A stretch of DNA of 64,000 nt from Leptospira fluminis (GCF_004771275.1 NZ_RQEV01000012.1:310001-374000), one strand, 5' to 3'; shown: positions 32,316 to 42,660, counted from the stretch's first letter. Notes: generated by a model from the sequence alone, not told the origin. Numbers and translations: made by a program.

Positions 32316-32391
32316 TGGGCTTGAGAAGGACTTGAAGCTGTAACCCGGGGATTTGAGTTGCAGCTAAAAACCAAACTAAGATAAAAAAATC
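32316..32391 (-). pseudogene. Decayed tRNA copy 1
   Basis: Read on the minus strand, the unit keeps the T-loop TTCAAGTCC and CCCA end of the intact tRNA at 32468-32541. Its 5' acceptor strand has become T-rich, the D arm is broken and the anticodon stem no longer pairs. It cannot fold as a tRNA. Compared with copy 2 it has one more change inside the T-arm region. Confidence 0.75.
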
Positions 32392-32467
32392 TGGGCTTGA
32401 GAAGGACTTGAACCTGTAACCCGGGGATTTGAGTTGCAGCTAAAAACCAAACTAATATAAAAAAATC
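32392..32467 (-). pseudogene. Decayed tRNA copy 2
   Basis: Nearly identical to copy 1 and one unit (76 bp) before the intact tRNA. It retains AAGGACTTGAACC exactly as in the tRNA, and a recognisable D-arm remnant, but the acceptor and anticodon stems are lost. Both copies probably come from duplication of one already degraded unit. Confidence 0.75.
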
Positions 32468-32542
<75 letters not shown>

Positions 32543-32591
32543 ACCGATCCAGTTTTTTCGGAAGGCAAAGCCTTTCAAGTCATTTCGGAGT

Positions 32592-33095
32592 TTATTTGGG
32601 AGAGGATATGTATCTTTCCGGAGATCCGAATCGTTCGCTTAAATCCTGCCGTTCCCGGTACATGGCCACATATACGGTATAAGCCGAATCTCCTCGTCGG
32701 ATCAAAAAGAAATAGATTCTGAGCGGATTCCCACCCGACACATCCTCTTTTGTCCAACGTAGGATCTCCGCGCCGCCGACGGAAAACGTTTCCGCCGGTT
32801 TTTCCGGAAAAACGCTTAATACGGACTCTTTGACTTTTTCGAATTCTGCGACCCTGTCCAATTTTCTCCAGATCAGAATCCAAGGTCGATCCTTTAACGG
32901 AACCGCTCTCCATCTCTTTCTGGATTCCGTGCGTACCAGAGCTTTTTCCGGAAAAGATATCGTGAGAAAATTCTCCCTGAAAATCTCGTCCTGCTCGTAT
33001 ACTTTTTGGTCCGGATCAAGGGGTACGGAAAATAACCCGAGCGGAAGAAGAAAGAATATTATAAAAACTGCGGATATAGTCGCGGTTCCATTCAA
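32592..33095 (-). CDS. Exported protein of unknown function, 167 aa
   Basis: The start is TTG, with AGGAG 9 bases before it, and it overlaps the stop of the preceding gene (TTGA), so the two are translationally coupled. A signal peptide is clear (ISAVFIIFFLLPLGLFSVPLD). The remainder is a soluble mixed domain with no Cys and no recognised motif. It is likely periplasmic. It belongs to a run of exported proteins with its upstream neighbour. Confidence 0.7.
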   Translation of the reverse strand: MNGTATISAVFIIFFLLPLGLFSVPLDPDQKVYEQDEIFRENFLTISFPEKALVRTESRKRWRAVPLKDRPWILIWRKLDRVAEFEKVKESVLSVFPEKPAETFSVGGAEILRWTKEDVSGGNPLRIYFFLIRRGDSAYTVYVAMYRERQDLSERFGSPERYISSPK

Positions 33096-33589
33096 AATAG
33101 GATCTCCTCGACGATGAGTTCCTTGTAGGACTTCAACCTAAATACGGGAATGGACTGTTTTTCCTTTTTGTCGGCAAGAGAATCCTCTCCCTTCTTTTTG
33201 AATCTTCGGACCACCTTATTTTCAAAAACGAAAACGCCAACGTATTCTCCCGAAACCTCGTATGCGGCCCCGTTCGAGAGTCTGGATACGTACTTTCGTA
33301 ACCTTCGATCGAATTTGTTTTCCCTATATTGGTAATAGAACGTATGTCCGTTCCAGTCGTAAAACACCGCGTAATTTCCCTCAGTGCCTTGGAAAAACAG
33401 TCGGATGTTTTCGGGGAAATTCGGATTCCCTTCGCTCAAAGCCGATTTTAAATCGGAAGACCGGGGGGACTCTAGAGGAATCGTTCCCCGATATGTATTC
33501 GCTGCGGGCTCGCCGACCAGTTCGGCGGAGAAAATCGTTAAGGCGGCGAAATACAACGCCCCCGCGAGTTTCCGCCGGAACCCGAACAT
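33092..33589 (-). CDS. Exported protein of unknown function, 165 aa
   Basis: A signal peptide (KLAGALYFAALTIFSAELVGEPA) precedes a basic soluble domain rich in Tyr and Arg (FYYQYRENKFDRRLRKYVSRL). No family is recognised. It starts 1 base after the stop of the HEAT-repeat gene and overlaps the following exported-protein gene, so all three genes form one operon. Confidence 0.7.
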   Translation of the reverse strand: MFGFRRKLAGALYFAALTIFSAELVGEPAANTYRGTIPLESPRSSDLKSALSEGNPNFPENIRLFFQGTEGNYAVFYDWNGHTFYYQYRENKFDRRLRKYVSRLSNGAAYEVSGEYVGVFVFENKVVRRFKKKGEDSLADKKEKQSIPVFRLKSYKELIVEEILF

Positions 33590-33590
33590 T

Positions 33591-34934
33591 CTATTGGTCC
33601 TCTAAGTCCTCGGACTCGCCGCTACCGCCTTGGGGAGCGGCATCCGGTTTTTTATCAGAGGAAGAGGGCGACTGGGACTGGGAACCTGCGTCCGTTCTCG
33701 CGGGAGATTCTTCCTTGGAGGAAGAAGGTCGGCGAGTATTGTAGCGTTTGATGCCGGAAGGCTCGCGAGATTTCTCGGCGGCGGGCGGGACGAAGTCGGG
33801 AGAAATCTTTTTCTTAAGTTGGTTCAAGGCGTTCTGCGCCGCCCGTTTTACTTTTTCACTAGGATCCCTTTGCGCCTTGTATTCCAGAATTTCTAGGACG
33901 GCCGGGTCTTCCGTTTCCGCCAAATGTTTGATTGCCCGTAAGCGAACCACGGCGTCGTCGTCTCTAGCCAAGGAATATAATTCTTCTATAATGTCCTTGT
34001 CTCCTAACGAAACTAGGGCGGTGATGATATGGATTTTTAAGGCCTGGTAATCCTGGACGTCCGTTTTGGACTTTAGATTCCGAATCTTGGTCAATAACTC
34101 CGTCATAGGTTGGATCGCGTCTTTCGACTTCATTTTTCCGAGGGCATTGACGCTGTAAGCCCGGATCGTGATCGGCTCCTTGTCGTCCTTAAACGTCGAG
34201 ATTAGCAGGCTTTCCACGGATCCGTTTTTTATTTTTCCGAAATACAGAGCGGTCTGGGCGCGGAGTTCGGGGTCGTTGAATTTTTCCTGGAATCTGGACT
34301 CCAATACCTGAAAAGCGTCGGTCGCTTCGGGGAATTCCGCTAACGTATCTATGAGGGCGATCGTATAATTCGAATTTTTGGTAAAGTCCTGTGCTTTTAA
34401 GAGTTCGGTCAAAGTAGGGATCGCGGACTTGAACTTGAGTTTTTTGGTTACGTAGACCGCCTCTTTGGATATCTCTTGCTGGTCGTTTTTTAAGAGACCG
34501 ACGATCTTGTCCTCGAAATTGGTAAGTTCCAGGGTTCCGCAGATGCGTAGCGCATAGATGCGCATGGACCAATCCGGATCCTTGGAAAGAATGACGCCTA
34601 CGAGGTCGTAGAGTTCCCCCGCTTCTTCCTTAGGAAAATCCTCTAGTTCCCGGAGAGCGCCGGCCCGTTCTTTCGTAGTTCCGTATTTTAAGATTTGAAG
34701 AAGTACTTCCTTCTTCTTTTTGATTTGTTCCGCGGTGTATTTCGGCTTGGGAGGTTCTTTGGCGCCCGCTTCTGCTTGGGAGACGAAGAGTAAAGCCAGG
34801 GATGCGACGAGTGCAAGGAAGAAATTCCGGAAGAAAACGGAAGTGTCGGTACCTCTGCGTCCTTTTCCTTCAGTCGGTCTGTTGGAGTTTTCGATTCTCT
34901 TCTTCGAGTTCCTTGATTCTGCGGTTGAGTTCAT
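33591..34934 (-). CDS. Exported HEAT-repeat protein, 447 aa
   Basis: About 36 hydrophilic residues precede a hydrophobic segment ([21 protein letters not shown]) that looks like a signal peptide with a late AEA cleavage site. Then come roughly eight HEAT-like helical repeats (for example [26 protein letters not shown]), and a Pro/Ser-rich acidic tail. ATG 34934 puts 65 bases inside the preceding receiver gene, which is long; no better start codon is available nearer the signal sequence. Such proteins bind partners; function unknown. Confidence 0.75.
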   Translation of the reverse strand: MNSTAESRNSKKRIENSNRPTEGKGRRGTDTSVFFRNFFLALVASLALLFVSQAEAGAKEPPKPKYTAEQIKKKKEVLLQILKYGTTKERAGALRELEDFPKEEAGELYDLVGVILSKDPDWSMRIYALRICGTLELTNFEDKIVGLLKNDQQEISKEAVYVTKKLKFKSAIPTLTELLKAQDFTKNSNYTIALIDTLAEFPEATDAFQVLESRFQEKFNDPELRAQTALYFGKIKNGSVESLLISTFKDDKEPITIRAYSVNALGKMKSKDAIQPMTELLTKIRNLKSKTDVQDYQALKIHIITALVSLGDKDIIEELYSLARDDDAVVRLRAIKHLAETEDPAVLEILEYKAQRDPSEKVKRAAQNALNQLKKKISPDFVPPAAEKSREPSGIKRYNTRRPSSSKEESPARTDAGSQSQSPSSSDKKPDAAPQGGSGESEDLEDQ

Positions 34935-35358
34935 TGACAAGATGTTGGTTCTCCAGATTTTGACGGAACTTCTCGATCAAGGACCGAATGTCCCTGCTGA
35001 GGTCCTCGATATTCCAGGGCTTTTCCACGTACCTACTTAGCCCTCCGAAATTTATGGCATGGATGGCCGAATCCAGACCGGCTTGTCCGGTCAGTAGGAT
35101 CTTGATCGAATCGGGAGACTTTTTGTGGACAGCCTCCAGAAAATCGGCGCCTTTCATCCCGGGCATGACTTGGTCCGTGATAATGACTTCTATCACGAAA
35201 CCCGAATTCTGGATTTCCTCCAAAAGAGCTAAGGCTTCCTCCGCGCTCCTCGCGGTTTCGATTTCATGGGTCTTTCCGAATTCGTTGTGTAGCTGCTCTT
35301 GGAGTGTTTCCAGAACCGATACTTCATCATCGACACAAATAATATAACCTTTATTCAT
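34870..35358 (-). CDS. Stand-alone response regulator receiver protein with coiled-coil tail
   Basis: 162 aa. The receiver has the acidic pair Asp10-Asp11, phospho-acceptor Asp62 in [11 protein letters not shown], Thr in LLTGQAG and Lys in YVEKPW. The last 40 residues are a coiled coil ([17 protein letters not shown]) with no output domain, so it may act by binding a partner. AGGA stands 3 bases before ATG. Confidence 0.9.
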   Translation of the reverse strand: MNKGYIICVDDEVSVLETLQEQLHNEFGKTHEIETARSAEEALALLEEIQNSGFVIEVIITDQVMPGMKGADFLEAVHKKSPDSIKILLTGQAGLDSAIHAINFGGLSRYVEKPWNIEDLSRDIRSLIEKFRQNLENQHLVNELNRRIKELEEENRKLQQTD

Positions 35359-35468
35359 ATTCCTAAGACCTGGGGGACGAGTCGATTTCCCGGAACTATA
35401 GAATTTTGGAGACTATTCCAAGAATGTCAATAAGAAGAATTCGTAAAAGAGTTCCGAGTCGGGAATCT

Positions 35469-36839
35469 CTAAACCGTTCCGTCTAGAATCCGACTTTGTC
35501 TCTCTAAAATGGAACGGACTTCGGAAGGAAATTCCGCCAGGATTTCGTCCGCTTTTCTCCAGAAATTTCCCGTCCCCGGAAATTTCGGAGGGGCTCCGGA
35601 AAGAGCGAGCTTCCAGTCCGAAGAAACTTCCGTCTCTTTCGGTACGCTTTGGAGAAAGGGAAGGGGACTCCATTCTTCCCAGAGTCCGAGTACCGCTTTT
35701 CTACGTTCCCATTTTTTTTCCGAAACGTATCTTCTTCGAAACATACTTTCCTTTCTTTCCAAAAAGAAGCGGTCGTATCTTTCGTAACCCGTTCCTCTGC
35801 AATGGGTTTTTCCCGATTCTCTCCGAAAGTCGAAACCTTTTGCAATGCAAGATCCGAAACCGAAGGCTTCGAAAACCGAAACCGCCATTCCGGCAAGATT
35901 CAAAGTGGGGTTTTCCAGAAGAGGGCTGGAAGAAAAGAATGCCGAGCGGGAAAATTGGTCCAAGGGATGAGTGGAAAAATACAACCACTTCGGATTCGGT
36001 AGGTCGAAAATCCTGGCGGACCCTCCGAGCCAGGTGATCACTGGGATTTCAGGAGGAAAATCCGAAGGAAAATGAAATCCGGTTCCTCTTCCACTATCCA
36101 AGGAAAGCACGGCATCGGGGAAGATTTTCCGGGAAAGCAGAAAGCCTAGACTCGCGTCCGAAGAGAGCAGAAAGACTTTGGACCGGTTTTCTATTAGCCA
36201 ATCTTCTTCCGCTTCCAGATTCGGGGAGGCTCCTGCAAAGCAACCCACTTCCTTTGGCCGAACCGGCAATTTCCGAGAAATCCAGCGGTACGAATCCGGA
36301 CGATCCTTGTACATTCTAGTATGCCGAAAATAGTTGTGCACCCAGAGTCTGCCGAATTCCGTTTTTGCTTTTCGGTTTTCGTCCTGGGGAGAGAAGTTTC
36401 TGAAAGTTTCCAAAATCTCCCGGGAAAGCTCGGGAAATTTGCGCGCATAGGTAGGATGGAGACATAATTTTATCGATTTGGTCCCCGGCGGTAGCCAGTC
36501 GGATTTTGGAAGGCTCAGGAAATTCTTCCAACCGTAGCAGATCGGAATTTCGCCGATTTCTTCCTGGAGATGCTCCTCTAGGAGGGGTTCCAACTCGGAT
36601 AAAGGTTCTAAGCAAAATACGGGAACAGTAAAGGAGATGGATTGTAGGTACGGGCGGACATGGTAACCGCAGCCGATTCCAATAAATAGAACAAGTTCTT
36701 GGTTGTGGGACGGGGGAGGAAAAGAATGGGCAATGCGTTCGCCTTCTTTTCTGGGATTTTGTTGGGAGTGGAGGTGAAAGGAGGAATGCTCCTCCTTTAG
36801 ATTCAGTTCGCCGTCTGGATTTCGGACAACGAGAAAAAT
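35469..36839 (-). CDS. DUF115/MptE-like protein (motility-associated-factor type), start codon unclear
   Basis: The open frame runs from just after a TAA at 36843 to 35469 and gives up to 457 residues. Family-like blocks are FHLHSQQNPRKEGERIA, VLFIGIGCGYHV, CFAGASPNLEA and LLSSDASLGFLL. Proteins of this group resemble 6-hydroxymethylpterin diphosphokinases and include Maf-type flagellin glycosyltransferases; the role here is not certain. The region 36593-36842 reads clearly as protein, yet has no ATG, GTG or TTG. The coordinate given assumes an ATT at 36839, after GAGGA. A TTG at 36593 would delete the conserved N-terminus. It may be translated in coupling with the gene ending at 36843. Confidence 0.65.
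   Translation of the reverse strand: MFLVVRNPDGELNLKEEHSSFHLHSQQNPRKEGERIAHSFPPPSHNQELVLFIGIGCGYHVRPYLQSISFTVPVFCLEPLSELEPLLEEHLQEEIGEIPICYGWKNFLSLPKSDWLPPGTKSIKLCLHPTYARKFPELSREILETFRNFSPQDENRKAKTEFGRLWVHNYFRHTRMYKDRPDSYRWISRKLPVRPKEVGCFAGASPNLEAEEDWLIENRSKVFLLSSDASLGFLLSRKIFPDAVLSLDSGRGTGFHFPSDFPPEIPVITWLGGSARIFDLPNPKWLYFSTHPLDQFSRSAFFSSSPLLENPTLNLAGMAVSVFEAFGFGSCIAKGFDFRRESGKTHCRGTGYERYDRFFLERKESMFRRRYVSEKKWERRKAVLGLWEEWSPLPFLQSVPKETEVSSDWKLALSGAPPKFPGTGNFWRKADEILAEFPSEVRSILERQSRILDGTV
36777..36798. promoter_or_regulatory. Perfect 9-bp hairpin inside the DUF115 gene start region
   Basis: AAAGGAGGA, ATGC, TCCTCCTTT (36777-36798) forms a perfect stem with a four-base loop. On the minus-strand messenger the arm AAAGGAGGA is a full Shine-Dalgarno sequence held in the stem, but no start codon follows at a useful distance. 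Confidence 0.4.
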
Positions 36840-36842
36840 AGG

Positions 36843-37334
36843 TTACTCTTCCTCGTCTTCGGTTTCTTCCTCTTCGTCCTCTTCTTCTTCCTCATCGTCA
36901 GAATCGTTATCTTCTTCGTCCTCATCCTCGTCGTCATCGAAGGAATCGTCTCCTTCCTCTCCATCTTCCATGTCCATAAACGGTTTTGGAGTCTCTTCCG
37001 GAATGAAATCTTCCTCGGTATCTTCTTCCGAGATCGGGGCTTGGGGGGCTTCGAAAAGTCCGTTGAATTTAGAATATGCCGGGTCGGAAATTCTGGTTTC
37101 CTGCTCGATGGCAGCCCTTTCTTCCTTGGTGACGTATTTGTATTGGACGTCCTCGCTGGCTAGAGCGAACATTGCCTGAACCGCTAATTTTCTGCCTTTG
37201 ATTTTCTTAGGCAGTTCCAGTCGATCGAGCCTGTCCAGAATTTGGAATCCGGCTACGGCTCTTTCATACTTGTTTTTCTTAGCCAGTTCGATGAGAGTCA
37301 CAATGTCGAATTCAGAATTCGGATGCTGGGTCAT
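36843..37334 (-). CDS. rpoZ: Omega-like RNA polymerase subunit with long acidic tail
   Basis: 163 aa from ATG 37334, which has AGGA 8 bases before. Residues 15-70 (YERAVAGFQILDRLDRLEL, then KGRKLAVQAMFALASEDVQY) follow the pattern of RNA polymerase omega subunits of spirochaetes: a YE-AA helix, a linker, and a K-x-x-x-AV-x-A helix. The C-terminal half is almost wholly Asp and Glu (about 45 acidic residues in the last 60), which omega subunits normally lack. Assignment is by pattern only. The gene ends in frame with the following DUF115 frame. Confidence 0.5.
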   Translation of the reverse strand: MTQHPNSEFDIVTLIELAKKNKYERAVAGFQILDRLDRLELPKKIKGRKLAVQAMFALASEDVQYKYVTKEERAAIEQETRISDPAYSKFNGLFEAPQAPISEEDTEEDFIPEETPKPFMDMEDGEEGDDSFDDDEDEDEEDNDSDDEEEEEDEEEETEDEEE

Positions 37335-37464
37335 TTTTTGTTCCTGAGAAGGGATAGCAGGCGAAGATTTTACCATCTTCTTCTGTTTCCTCTGCTTGTC
37401 AACACCTTATGTCTTCGTTTATTCCTTGAATTTCCCGGTGAACCTCCGATTTTGGTAAACGCCC

Positions 37465-38094
37465 ATGGATTCCCCGGCAAACCCCGATTCCAGGCCAAAC
37501 TCCCCCGGATTTCTTTCCCGGTTTTGTTTTGGTCTATTTTTATCTTTTTTCGTCGGCCTTGCGTCTTGTGCGCCCTCAGAACAATCCAATCTTGGGGTTC
37601 AGGCGTTCGAGGGTCTAACTTTGGACGACAAACCGGTGAGACTCTCCGAAGTTTCTGCGGACCGGATCGCGCTGAACGTATATGGACCGAATTGTGTACC
37701 TTGCATCAAGGAAGTTCCCGTTCTCAATCACCTCTATTCGGAATTGGAAGGGAATCCTAGGATCAAGTTTTATATGGTCGTCGACCCGACCGTGTTCGTG
37801 GACAATCCGGAGCAGATGACGGAAGAAGAAATCATCCGGGAGGCCAAAGTCCAAATGGGTTCTGAAATTCGGAAATACGGAATCAAACTTCCGGTTTTGA
37901 TCATGAAGAAACCGTTTCGTATTTCCAGAAACCAAGGACTGGTGACCGGGACTCCGGAAACTCTGCTCTTCAAAACCAAACCTTTGGTCTTGTATTATAA
38001 TTTTATCGGGCCGATTAGCGAGGAATCCGATTCTTCCGCGATCCAAAAGGATCGGAAAGTGATGTTCTTTAAAAGGATGGTGGGATCCTCATGA
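37465..38094 (+). CDS. Thioredoxin-fold lipoprotein (TlpA/redoxin type)
   Basis: 209 aa. The N-terminus is a lipoprotein signal ending in the lipobox VGLASC (Cys35). The domain has the redox motif NCVPC in [15 protein letters not shown] and a later cis-Pro-like TGTPETLLF. It would keep periplasmic or outer-membrane proteins in a given redox state, or help cytochrome maturation. The stop overlaps the next gene in ATGA form. Confidence 0.85.
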   Translation: MDSPANPDSRPNSPGFLSRFCFGLFLSFFVGLASCAPSEQSNLGVQAFEGLTLDDKPVRLSEVSADRIALNVYGPNCVPCIKEVPVLNHLYSELEGNPRIKFYMVVDPTVFVDNPEQMTEEEIIREAKVQMGSEIRKYGIKLPVLIMKKPFRISRNQGLVTGTPETLLFKTKPLVLYYNFIGPISEESDSSAIQKDRKVMFFKRMVGSS

Positions 38095-38783
38095 GATGCT
38101 TGGTCGTTCGTTTTAAGGATTGCGAAGGTCCGGGAACCCTCCTCGATTGCCTCCGAGATAGAAATTATCGAATCACCTATCACAATGCGTACGATCCGCA
38201 CGTGCATCTTTTGCCGGACGCCCACCAAGTCTTCGATTTGGTGGTGTTTCTCGGCGGTCCACAAACGGTACACGATCCGGCGCAAGAGTCTTTTTTTTCT
38301 CCCTGGTTGGAGCTCGCTTCCCATCTGGTCCGTATGGAAAATCGGAAAGTCATCGGGATTTGTTTGGGTTCTCAGATTCTCGCTAAGGTGTTAGGAGCGA
38401 AAGTCTATACCGGAGCCAAGGGACCCGAAGTAGGTTTTTCCGATGTCCGCCTCGTAAACGGATCGCATTCCCGTTTTTCCAAATTGAACGGAAAAACGTC
38501 CTTTCCCGCTTTTCATTTGCACGAGGATGTCTTCGATCTTCCTCCCGGTGCGGAGCTAGTCTTGGAAGGGAAGGAATATCCGAACCAGATGTTTTCTTGG
38601 AAAGATCGGGTTTTCGGGATCCAATGCCATTTGGAAGTCACGGCTCCCATGTTCGAAGTTTGGAAAAACGTGCATTCCGAATTCATCCGAAAGGCAGGTT
38701 GGAAACCTGGACCGGAAGTCGGACTTCAGAGGTCTCAAATGGAAGAGGCCGGTAGGATCCTCTTCGAAGGAATCCTGGAGTAG
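38091..38783 (+). CDS. Class I glutamine amidotransferase
   Basis: 230 aa. The triad is visible as Cys91 in GICLGSQ, His in IQCHLEVT and the following Glu. The layout resembles the GuaA amidotransferase domain ([11 protein letters not shown] near residue 50). It has no partner synthetase domain, so it belongs to the stand-alone GATase group, many of which are gamma-glutamyl hydrolases or unknown. It overlaps the lipoprotein gene by 4 bases; secA follows after 71 bases. Confidence 0.85.
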   Translation: MRCLVVRFKDCEGPGTLLDCLRDRNYRITYHNAYDPHVHLLPDAHQVFDLVVFLGGPQTVHDPAQESFFSPWLELASHLVRMENRKVIGICLGSQILAKVLGAKVYTGAKGPEVGFSDVRLVNGSHSRFSKLNGKTSFPAFHLHEDVFDLPPGAELVLEGKEYPNQMFSWKDRVFGIQCHLEVTAPMFEVWKNVHSEFIRKAGWKPGPEVGLQRSQMEEAGRILFEGILE

Positions 38784-38854
38784 GACGGGACTTTCCTAAG
38801 CTCTATATCGCAATATTCTGCTATGATTTCGAAACAAAAAAAAACGGTGCGTAC

Positions 38855-41584
38855 ATGATACAGAAAGTTCTGAAAGTCATCTTCGGAAGCAAATATGAAA
38901 GGGACCTAAAACGTCTAATTCCGATCGTCCAAAAGATCAACGAATGGGAGGAATCCATCCGCAAGTTGAGCGATTCGGAACTTTCGGACCAGACGCGCAA
39001 GTTTAGAGAGCGTCTTTCCCAAGGTCAGACCTTGGACGATATCCTTCCCGAAGCGTTTGCGACGGTCCGCGAGGCTTCCTTGAGAAAGTTGGGGATGCGT
39101 CACTTCGACGTTCAGATGATGGGCGGTATCGCGCTGCATTGGGGAAATATCGCCGAGATGAAGACGGGAGAAGGAAAAACTCTGACCTCCACTCTCGCGG
39201 TCTATCTCAACGCTTTGGCGGGAAAAGGCGTTCACGTAGTCACCGTAAACGATTACTTGGCCAGACGGGACGCCCTATGGATGAAACCAATTTACGATTT
39301 TCTGGATTTGAGAGTCGGAATTATCCAGCACGACATGGATCACGACGACAGGCAAAAGTCGTATTCCGCGGACATCACTTACGGAACCAATAACGAATAC
39401 GGATTCGATTATCTGCGGGACAATATGGTTTCCCACATCGATCATAAGGTCCAAAGAGGTCACTTCTTTGCGATCGTGGACGAGGTGGACTCGATCTTGA
39501 TCGACGAGGCCAGGACTCCTCTGATCATCTCCGGACCTTCCGACGAATCCACGGACAAATACGTACGTATCGATCGGATCATTCCGAAATTGTCGGAAGG
39601 GGAAGATTACGAAAAGGACGAAAAGGCCAAAAATACCCTTCTCACTGAAAAGGGTGTGGCCCACGTGGAACAAATCCTAGGAATCGAAAATCTGTACGCT
39701 CCTCAAAACGTGGACCTGGTCCACCATGTTCACCAGGCTTTGAAAGCTCATAAGATCTTCCAAAAAGACGTGGATTACGTGGTCCAAGGCGGAGAAGTGA
39801 TCATCGTGGACGAGTTCACGGGAAGATTGATGTCGGGACGCAGGTATTCCGACGGGCTTCACCAAGCGTTGGAAGCGAAAGAGGGAGTTCCCATCGCGAG
39901 AGAATCCCAAACGTTAGCTAGTATCACGTTCCAGAATTATTTCCGTCTGTACGAAAAATTATCCGGAATGACGGGAACCGCGGATACGGAAGCGGAGGAA
40001 TTCCATAAGATCTACAACTTGGACGTGATCGTTATTCCGCCGAATGTGACCGTTCAGAGGAAGGATTTTGCCGATCGCGTATATAGGACCGAGAAAGAAA
40101 AATTCAACGCAATTCTGAATGAAATCAAGGAATGCCAATCCAAGAAGCAGCCGGTATTGGTGGGTACGATTTCGATCGAAAAATCGGAAGCGCTTTCGAG
40201 GCTTTTGACCCAGTCGGGAATTTCGCATAACGTATTGAACGCCAAGTTCCACGAAAAGGAAGCGGAGATCGTCGCGAATGCCGGTAAACCGGGCGCGGTT
40301 ACGATCGCCACGAACATGGCCGGAAGGGGAACGGACATCGTCTTGGGAGGGGCCCAACTCTTCAAGGAAAGCCTCGAGTCCTGGGACGAAACCGATTCCA
40401 CGGTGATCGAATTTAAAGAGGGGACTCTACGCTCCAATTTCGAAAAGGCGGAATCCCTGGTGGACAAATTGGATTCCCAAGGTAAAAAGAACAAGGCCAA
40501 GGAAATCCTCACGTCCGCTAAGATTTGGAAAAAGAATCACGACGAAGTCTTGGAAGCCGGAGGACTACATATTCTCGGAACGGAAAGGCACGAGGCCAGG
40601 AGGATCGACAACCAGTTAAGGGGTCGTTCCGGTCGGCAGGGGGATCCCGGTTCCAGTCGTTTCTACCTTTCCCTACAGGACGACCTGATGCGTATTTTCG
40701 GATCGGATCGGATTTCGGGTATTATGGAAAGGCTCAAAATGCCGGAGGGCCAGGAAATCGAACATACCATGGTTTCCAACGCCATCGCGAGGGCGCAAAA
40801 GCGGGTAGAGGGCCACAACTTCGATATACGCAAGCACTTACTGGAATACGACGACGTGATGAACCGTCAGCGGATCGTCATCTACAAGATGAGAAACGAA
40901 GTGCTGGAAGGCGGAGACGTCACCGGACTCGTTAAAGGTTTTCTGGACGAAATCATCGAATCCCAAGTGGTCGCCACTTGTGAAGGCGGAAATCCGAACG
41001 GTTGGGAATGGGGGACGCTCCAGGAATGGTTTATCGGACTCGGTCTTCGTTGGGAGATAGACCCTGCCACGGTGTCTAAGTCAAAAAATCCGCAGTTGTT
41101 CCTATTTAATTCGTTAAACGAATCCGCGCAGAGTTTTTACCAGGAGAAAGCCGATCGCATCGGTCCGGATGTCTGGAAGGTTCTGGAGAGAAATATCTTT
41201 TTGGACATTCTAGACCATCGTTGGAAGGAACATCTTTACGCGATGGACCATTTGAGGGAAGGAATTTGGACCGTAGGTTACGGAGAAAAAAATCCCCTCG
41301 TAGAATATAAACTGCAAGGATTCAGACTTTTCGATCAGGCGATCGAGAATATGAAATACGAGATCGTAGGCTTTTTGATCCGGGTAGAAGTGACCGAAAA
41401 AACCCAGATCCCGGAAGAGAAGAAGGAATACAAGAAGGTCGGTGAGGAACTGACCGGAGGATTCCAGGAATTGCAGGGAGCCAAAAAAACCGATAGAAGT
41501 TCTTCTTCTTCGGCCCCGCCCCTGCCTGTAGCTTCCGGCGGAGGAAGTTCCGAGCGGAAAACGAGTAGGAGGAAACGAAAATGA
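38855..41584 (+). CDS. secA: Protein translocase ATPase SecA
   Basis: 909 aa with all SecA blocks: Walker [23 protein letters not shown]-type [16 protein letters not shown], preprotein cross-linking region, and the second ATPase domain with [18 protein letters not shown]. The usual C-terminal zinc-binding Cys motif that binds SecB is absent; the tail ends in [11 protein letters not shown]. SecA drives preproteins through SecYEG. The stop overlaps the following lipoprotein gene by ATGA. Confidence 0.97.
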   Translation: MIQKVLKVIFGSKYERDLKRLIPIVQKINEWEESIRKLSDSELSDQTRKFRERLSQGQTLDDILPEAFATVREASLRKLGMRHFDVQMMGGIALHWGNIAEMKTGEGKTLTSTLAVYLNALAGKGVHVVTVNDYLARRDALWMKPIYDFLDLRVGIIQHDMDHDDRQKSYSADITYGTNNEYGFDYLRDNMVSHIDHKVQRGHFFAIVDEVDSILIDEARTPLIISGPSDESTDKYVRIDRIIPKLSEGEDYEKDEKAKNTLLTEKGVAHVEQILGIENLYAPQNVDLVHHVHQALKAHKIFQKDVDYVVQGGEVIIVDEFTGRLMSGRRYSDGLHQALEAKEGVPIARESQTLASITFQNYFRLYEKLSGMTGTADTEAEEFHKIYNLDVIVIPPNVTVQRKDFADRVYRTEKEKFNAILNEIKECQSKKQPVLVGTISIEKSEALSRLLTQSGISHNVLNAKFHEKEAEIVANAGKPGAVTIATNMAGRGTDIVLGGAQLFKESLESWDETDSTVIEFKEGTLRSNFEKAESLVDKLDSQGKKNKAKEILTSAKIWKKNHDEVLEAGGLHILGTERHEARRIDNQLRGRSGRQGDPGSSRFYLSLQDDLMRIFGSDRISGIMERLKMPEGQEIEHTMVSNAIARAQKRVEGHNFDIRKHLLEYDDVMNRQRIVIYKMRNEVLEGGDVTGLVKGFLDEIIESQVVATCEGGNPNGWEWGTLQEWFIGLGLRWEIDPATVSKSKNPQLFLFNSLNESAQSFYQEKADRIGPDVWKVLERNIFLDILDHRWKEHLYAMDHLREGIWTVGYGEKNPLVEYKLQGFRLFDQAIENMKYEIVGFLIRVEVTEKTQIPEEKKEYKKVGEELTGGFQELQGAKKTDRSSSSSAPPLPVASGGGSSERKTSRRKRK

Positions 41585-42057
41585 GATTCTTGTCACTGGC
41601 GATCCTGCTTTCGACCTTACTTTTCCGTTGCTCTTTGGTACCGGGCACGGGAAGGGAGGCCAAAACCCCGAAGCAACTCTTCGAAGAATGCATGAGTACG
41701 TTTTCGGACGAAGCGAAATGTAAGAATTTCGTTCTGAAGTCCATTCCGGATGCGGATATCGACCTTCTGGGAAAACAACCCGAACTTGCGGACGAGGCCA
41801 AAGCGAAGCTAAGAATCCGTTCCGAACTGGTCCATTCCCTTTTGTACCAGAACCAATTGTACGTGAAGAATCAGATCGGAGAACCTGATGAAAAAATGAC
41901 AATCAACAATTGGGCTCCCGGAATGGAGGAATGGGTCTATTTCCGTCCCATTTGCAAATACGCAGAAGGTTCCCGGCCGGATAAGGAAATTCGGATCCGT
42001 TTCCAAAGAGGTGCCGTGGTTAAGGTTTTACATACACCTCCGGATCCTTTGCGCTGA
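41581..42057 (+). CDS. Putative lipoprotein, 158 aa
   Basis: The signal segment ends in LLFRC, a relaxed spirochaetal lipobox. The rest is a small soluble domain with Cys at MSTF...KC and IC positions and no recognised family. It starts inside the secA stop codon (ATGA), so expression is probably coupled to secA, perhaps by chance of compact packing. Confidence 0.7.
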   Translation: MRFLSLAILLSTLLFRCSLVPGTGREAKTPKQLFEECMSTFSDEAKCKNFVLKSIPDADIDLLGKQPELADEAKAKLRIRSELVHSLLYQNQLYVKNQIGEPDEKMTINNWAPGMEEWVYFRPICKYAEGSRPDKEIRIRFQRGAVVKVLHTPPDPLR

Positions 42058-42174
42058 TCCAAAAGATCTAAGTTTTCTCTTCCTCCGACTCGGGCAGGGA
42101 AACGGATAAGAGATCATAATTTTTTAAACTGTTCTCCTTGACAAAAGGAACGCACATTATTCCCTGGCCTTATA

Positions 42175-42531
42175 GTGCGGCGCGCGTTGTACATTTTACT
42201 AGTCCTTGTCCAAGTTGCACTAGTACTTTTTTCTTCCTCCATCGATCTGATCGACCAAGGAGAAGCATCCCGTATTTCCAGCGTAGCCCTAAAGAAAGGA
42301 AGTCCGGTAGTCTTTCTGGAATCGGACTTAACGGGTTCAGATCCTCTTTTTTTTGCACCCGCTCGGGAAAGAGACAGTAGACCTGTCGAGTTATTGTCCG
42401 AAGGACCTTCTTTCTTCCCGTGGATTCCTCCTGTGTTCCTCTCCGGGCATTTCTTTTCGCACGAAAAAACCTGGGCAAAGAACATAGTTTCTTTTCTTTT
42501 AACGAGCCTACCTCCTCCGGCCCTCTCTTAA
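42175..42531 (+). CDS. Small membrane-anchored protein of unknown function, 118 aa
   Basis: A GTG start opens a frame with an N-terminal hydrophobic segment (LYILLVLVQVALVLFSSS). It then shows a Pro- and Phe-rich stretch of about 90 residues. There is no obvious ribosome site and the family is unknown. It stands 129 bases before the TolC-type gene on the same strand and may be part of that unit. Confidence 0.5.
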   Translation: MRRALYILLVLVQVALVLFSSSIDLIDQGEASRISSVALKKGSPVVFLESDLTGSDPLFFAPARERDSRPVELLSEGPSFFPWIPPVFLSGHFFSHEKTWAKNIVSFLLTSLPPPALS

Positions 42532-42660
42532 ATTTTACCCTAGCGCACCTGGGATTCTAGTCTCTTCGGGTAAGTGTAATTTCGCCGCCCGGATATCGAT
42601 CTAAAGGTCCGCTAGTCGATTCTCTTCGATTTTATAGGACATGGAAAACCCATACATACG

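Noticed and set aside
36786..36800. Plus-strand AAAGGAGGAATG, a perfect ribosome site plus ATG
   Set aside because: The frame stops after four codons, and it lies antisense to the DUF115 coding sequence; it is a result of the hairpin.
42138..42176. TTGACA followed by TATAGT before the 118-aa gene
   Set aside because: The spacing is 27 bases, too long for a normal promoter, and no -10 stands at 16-18 bases.
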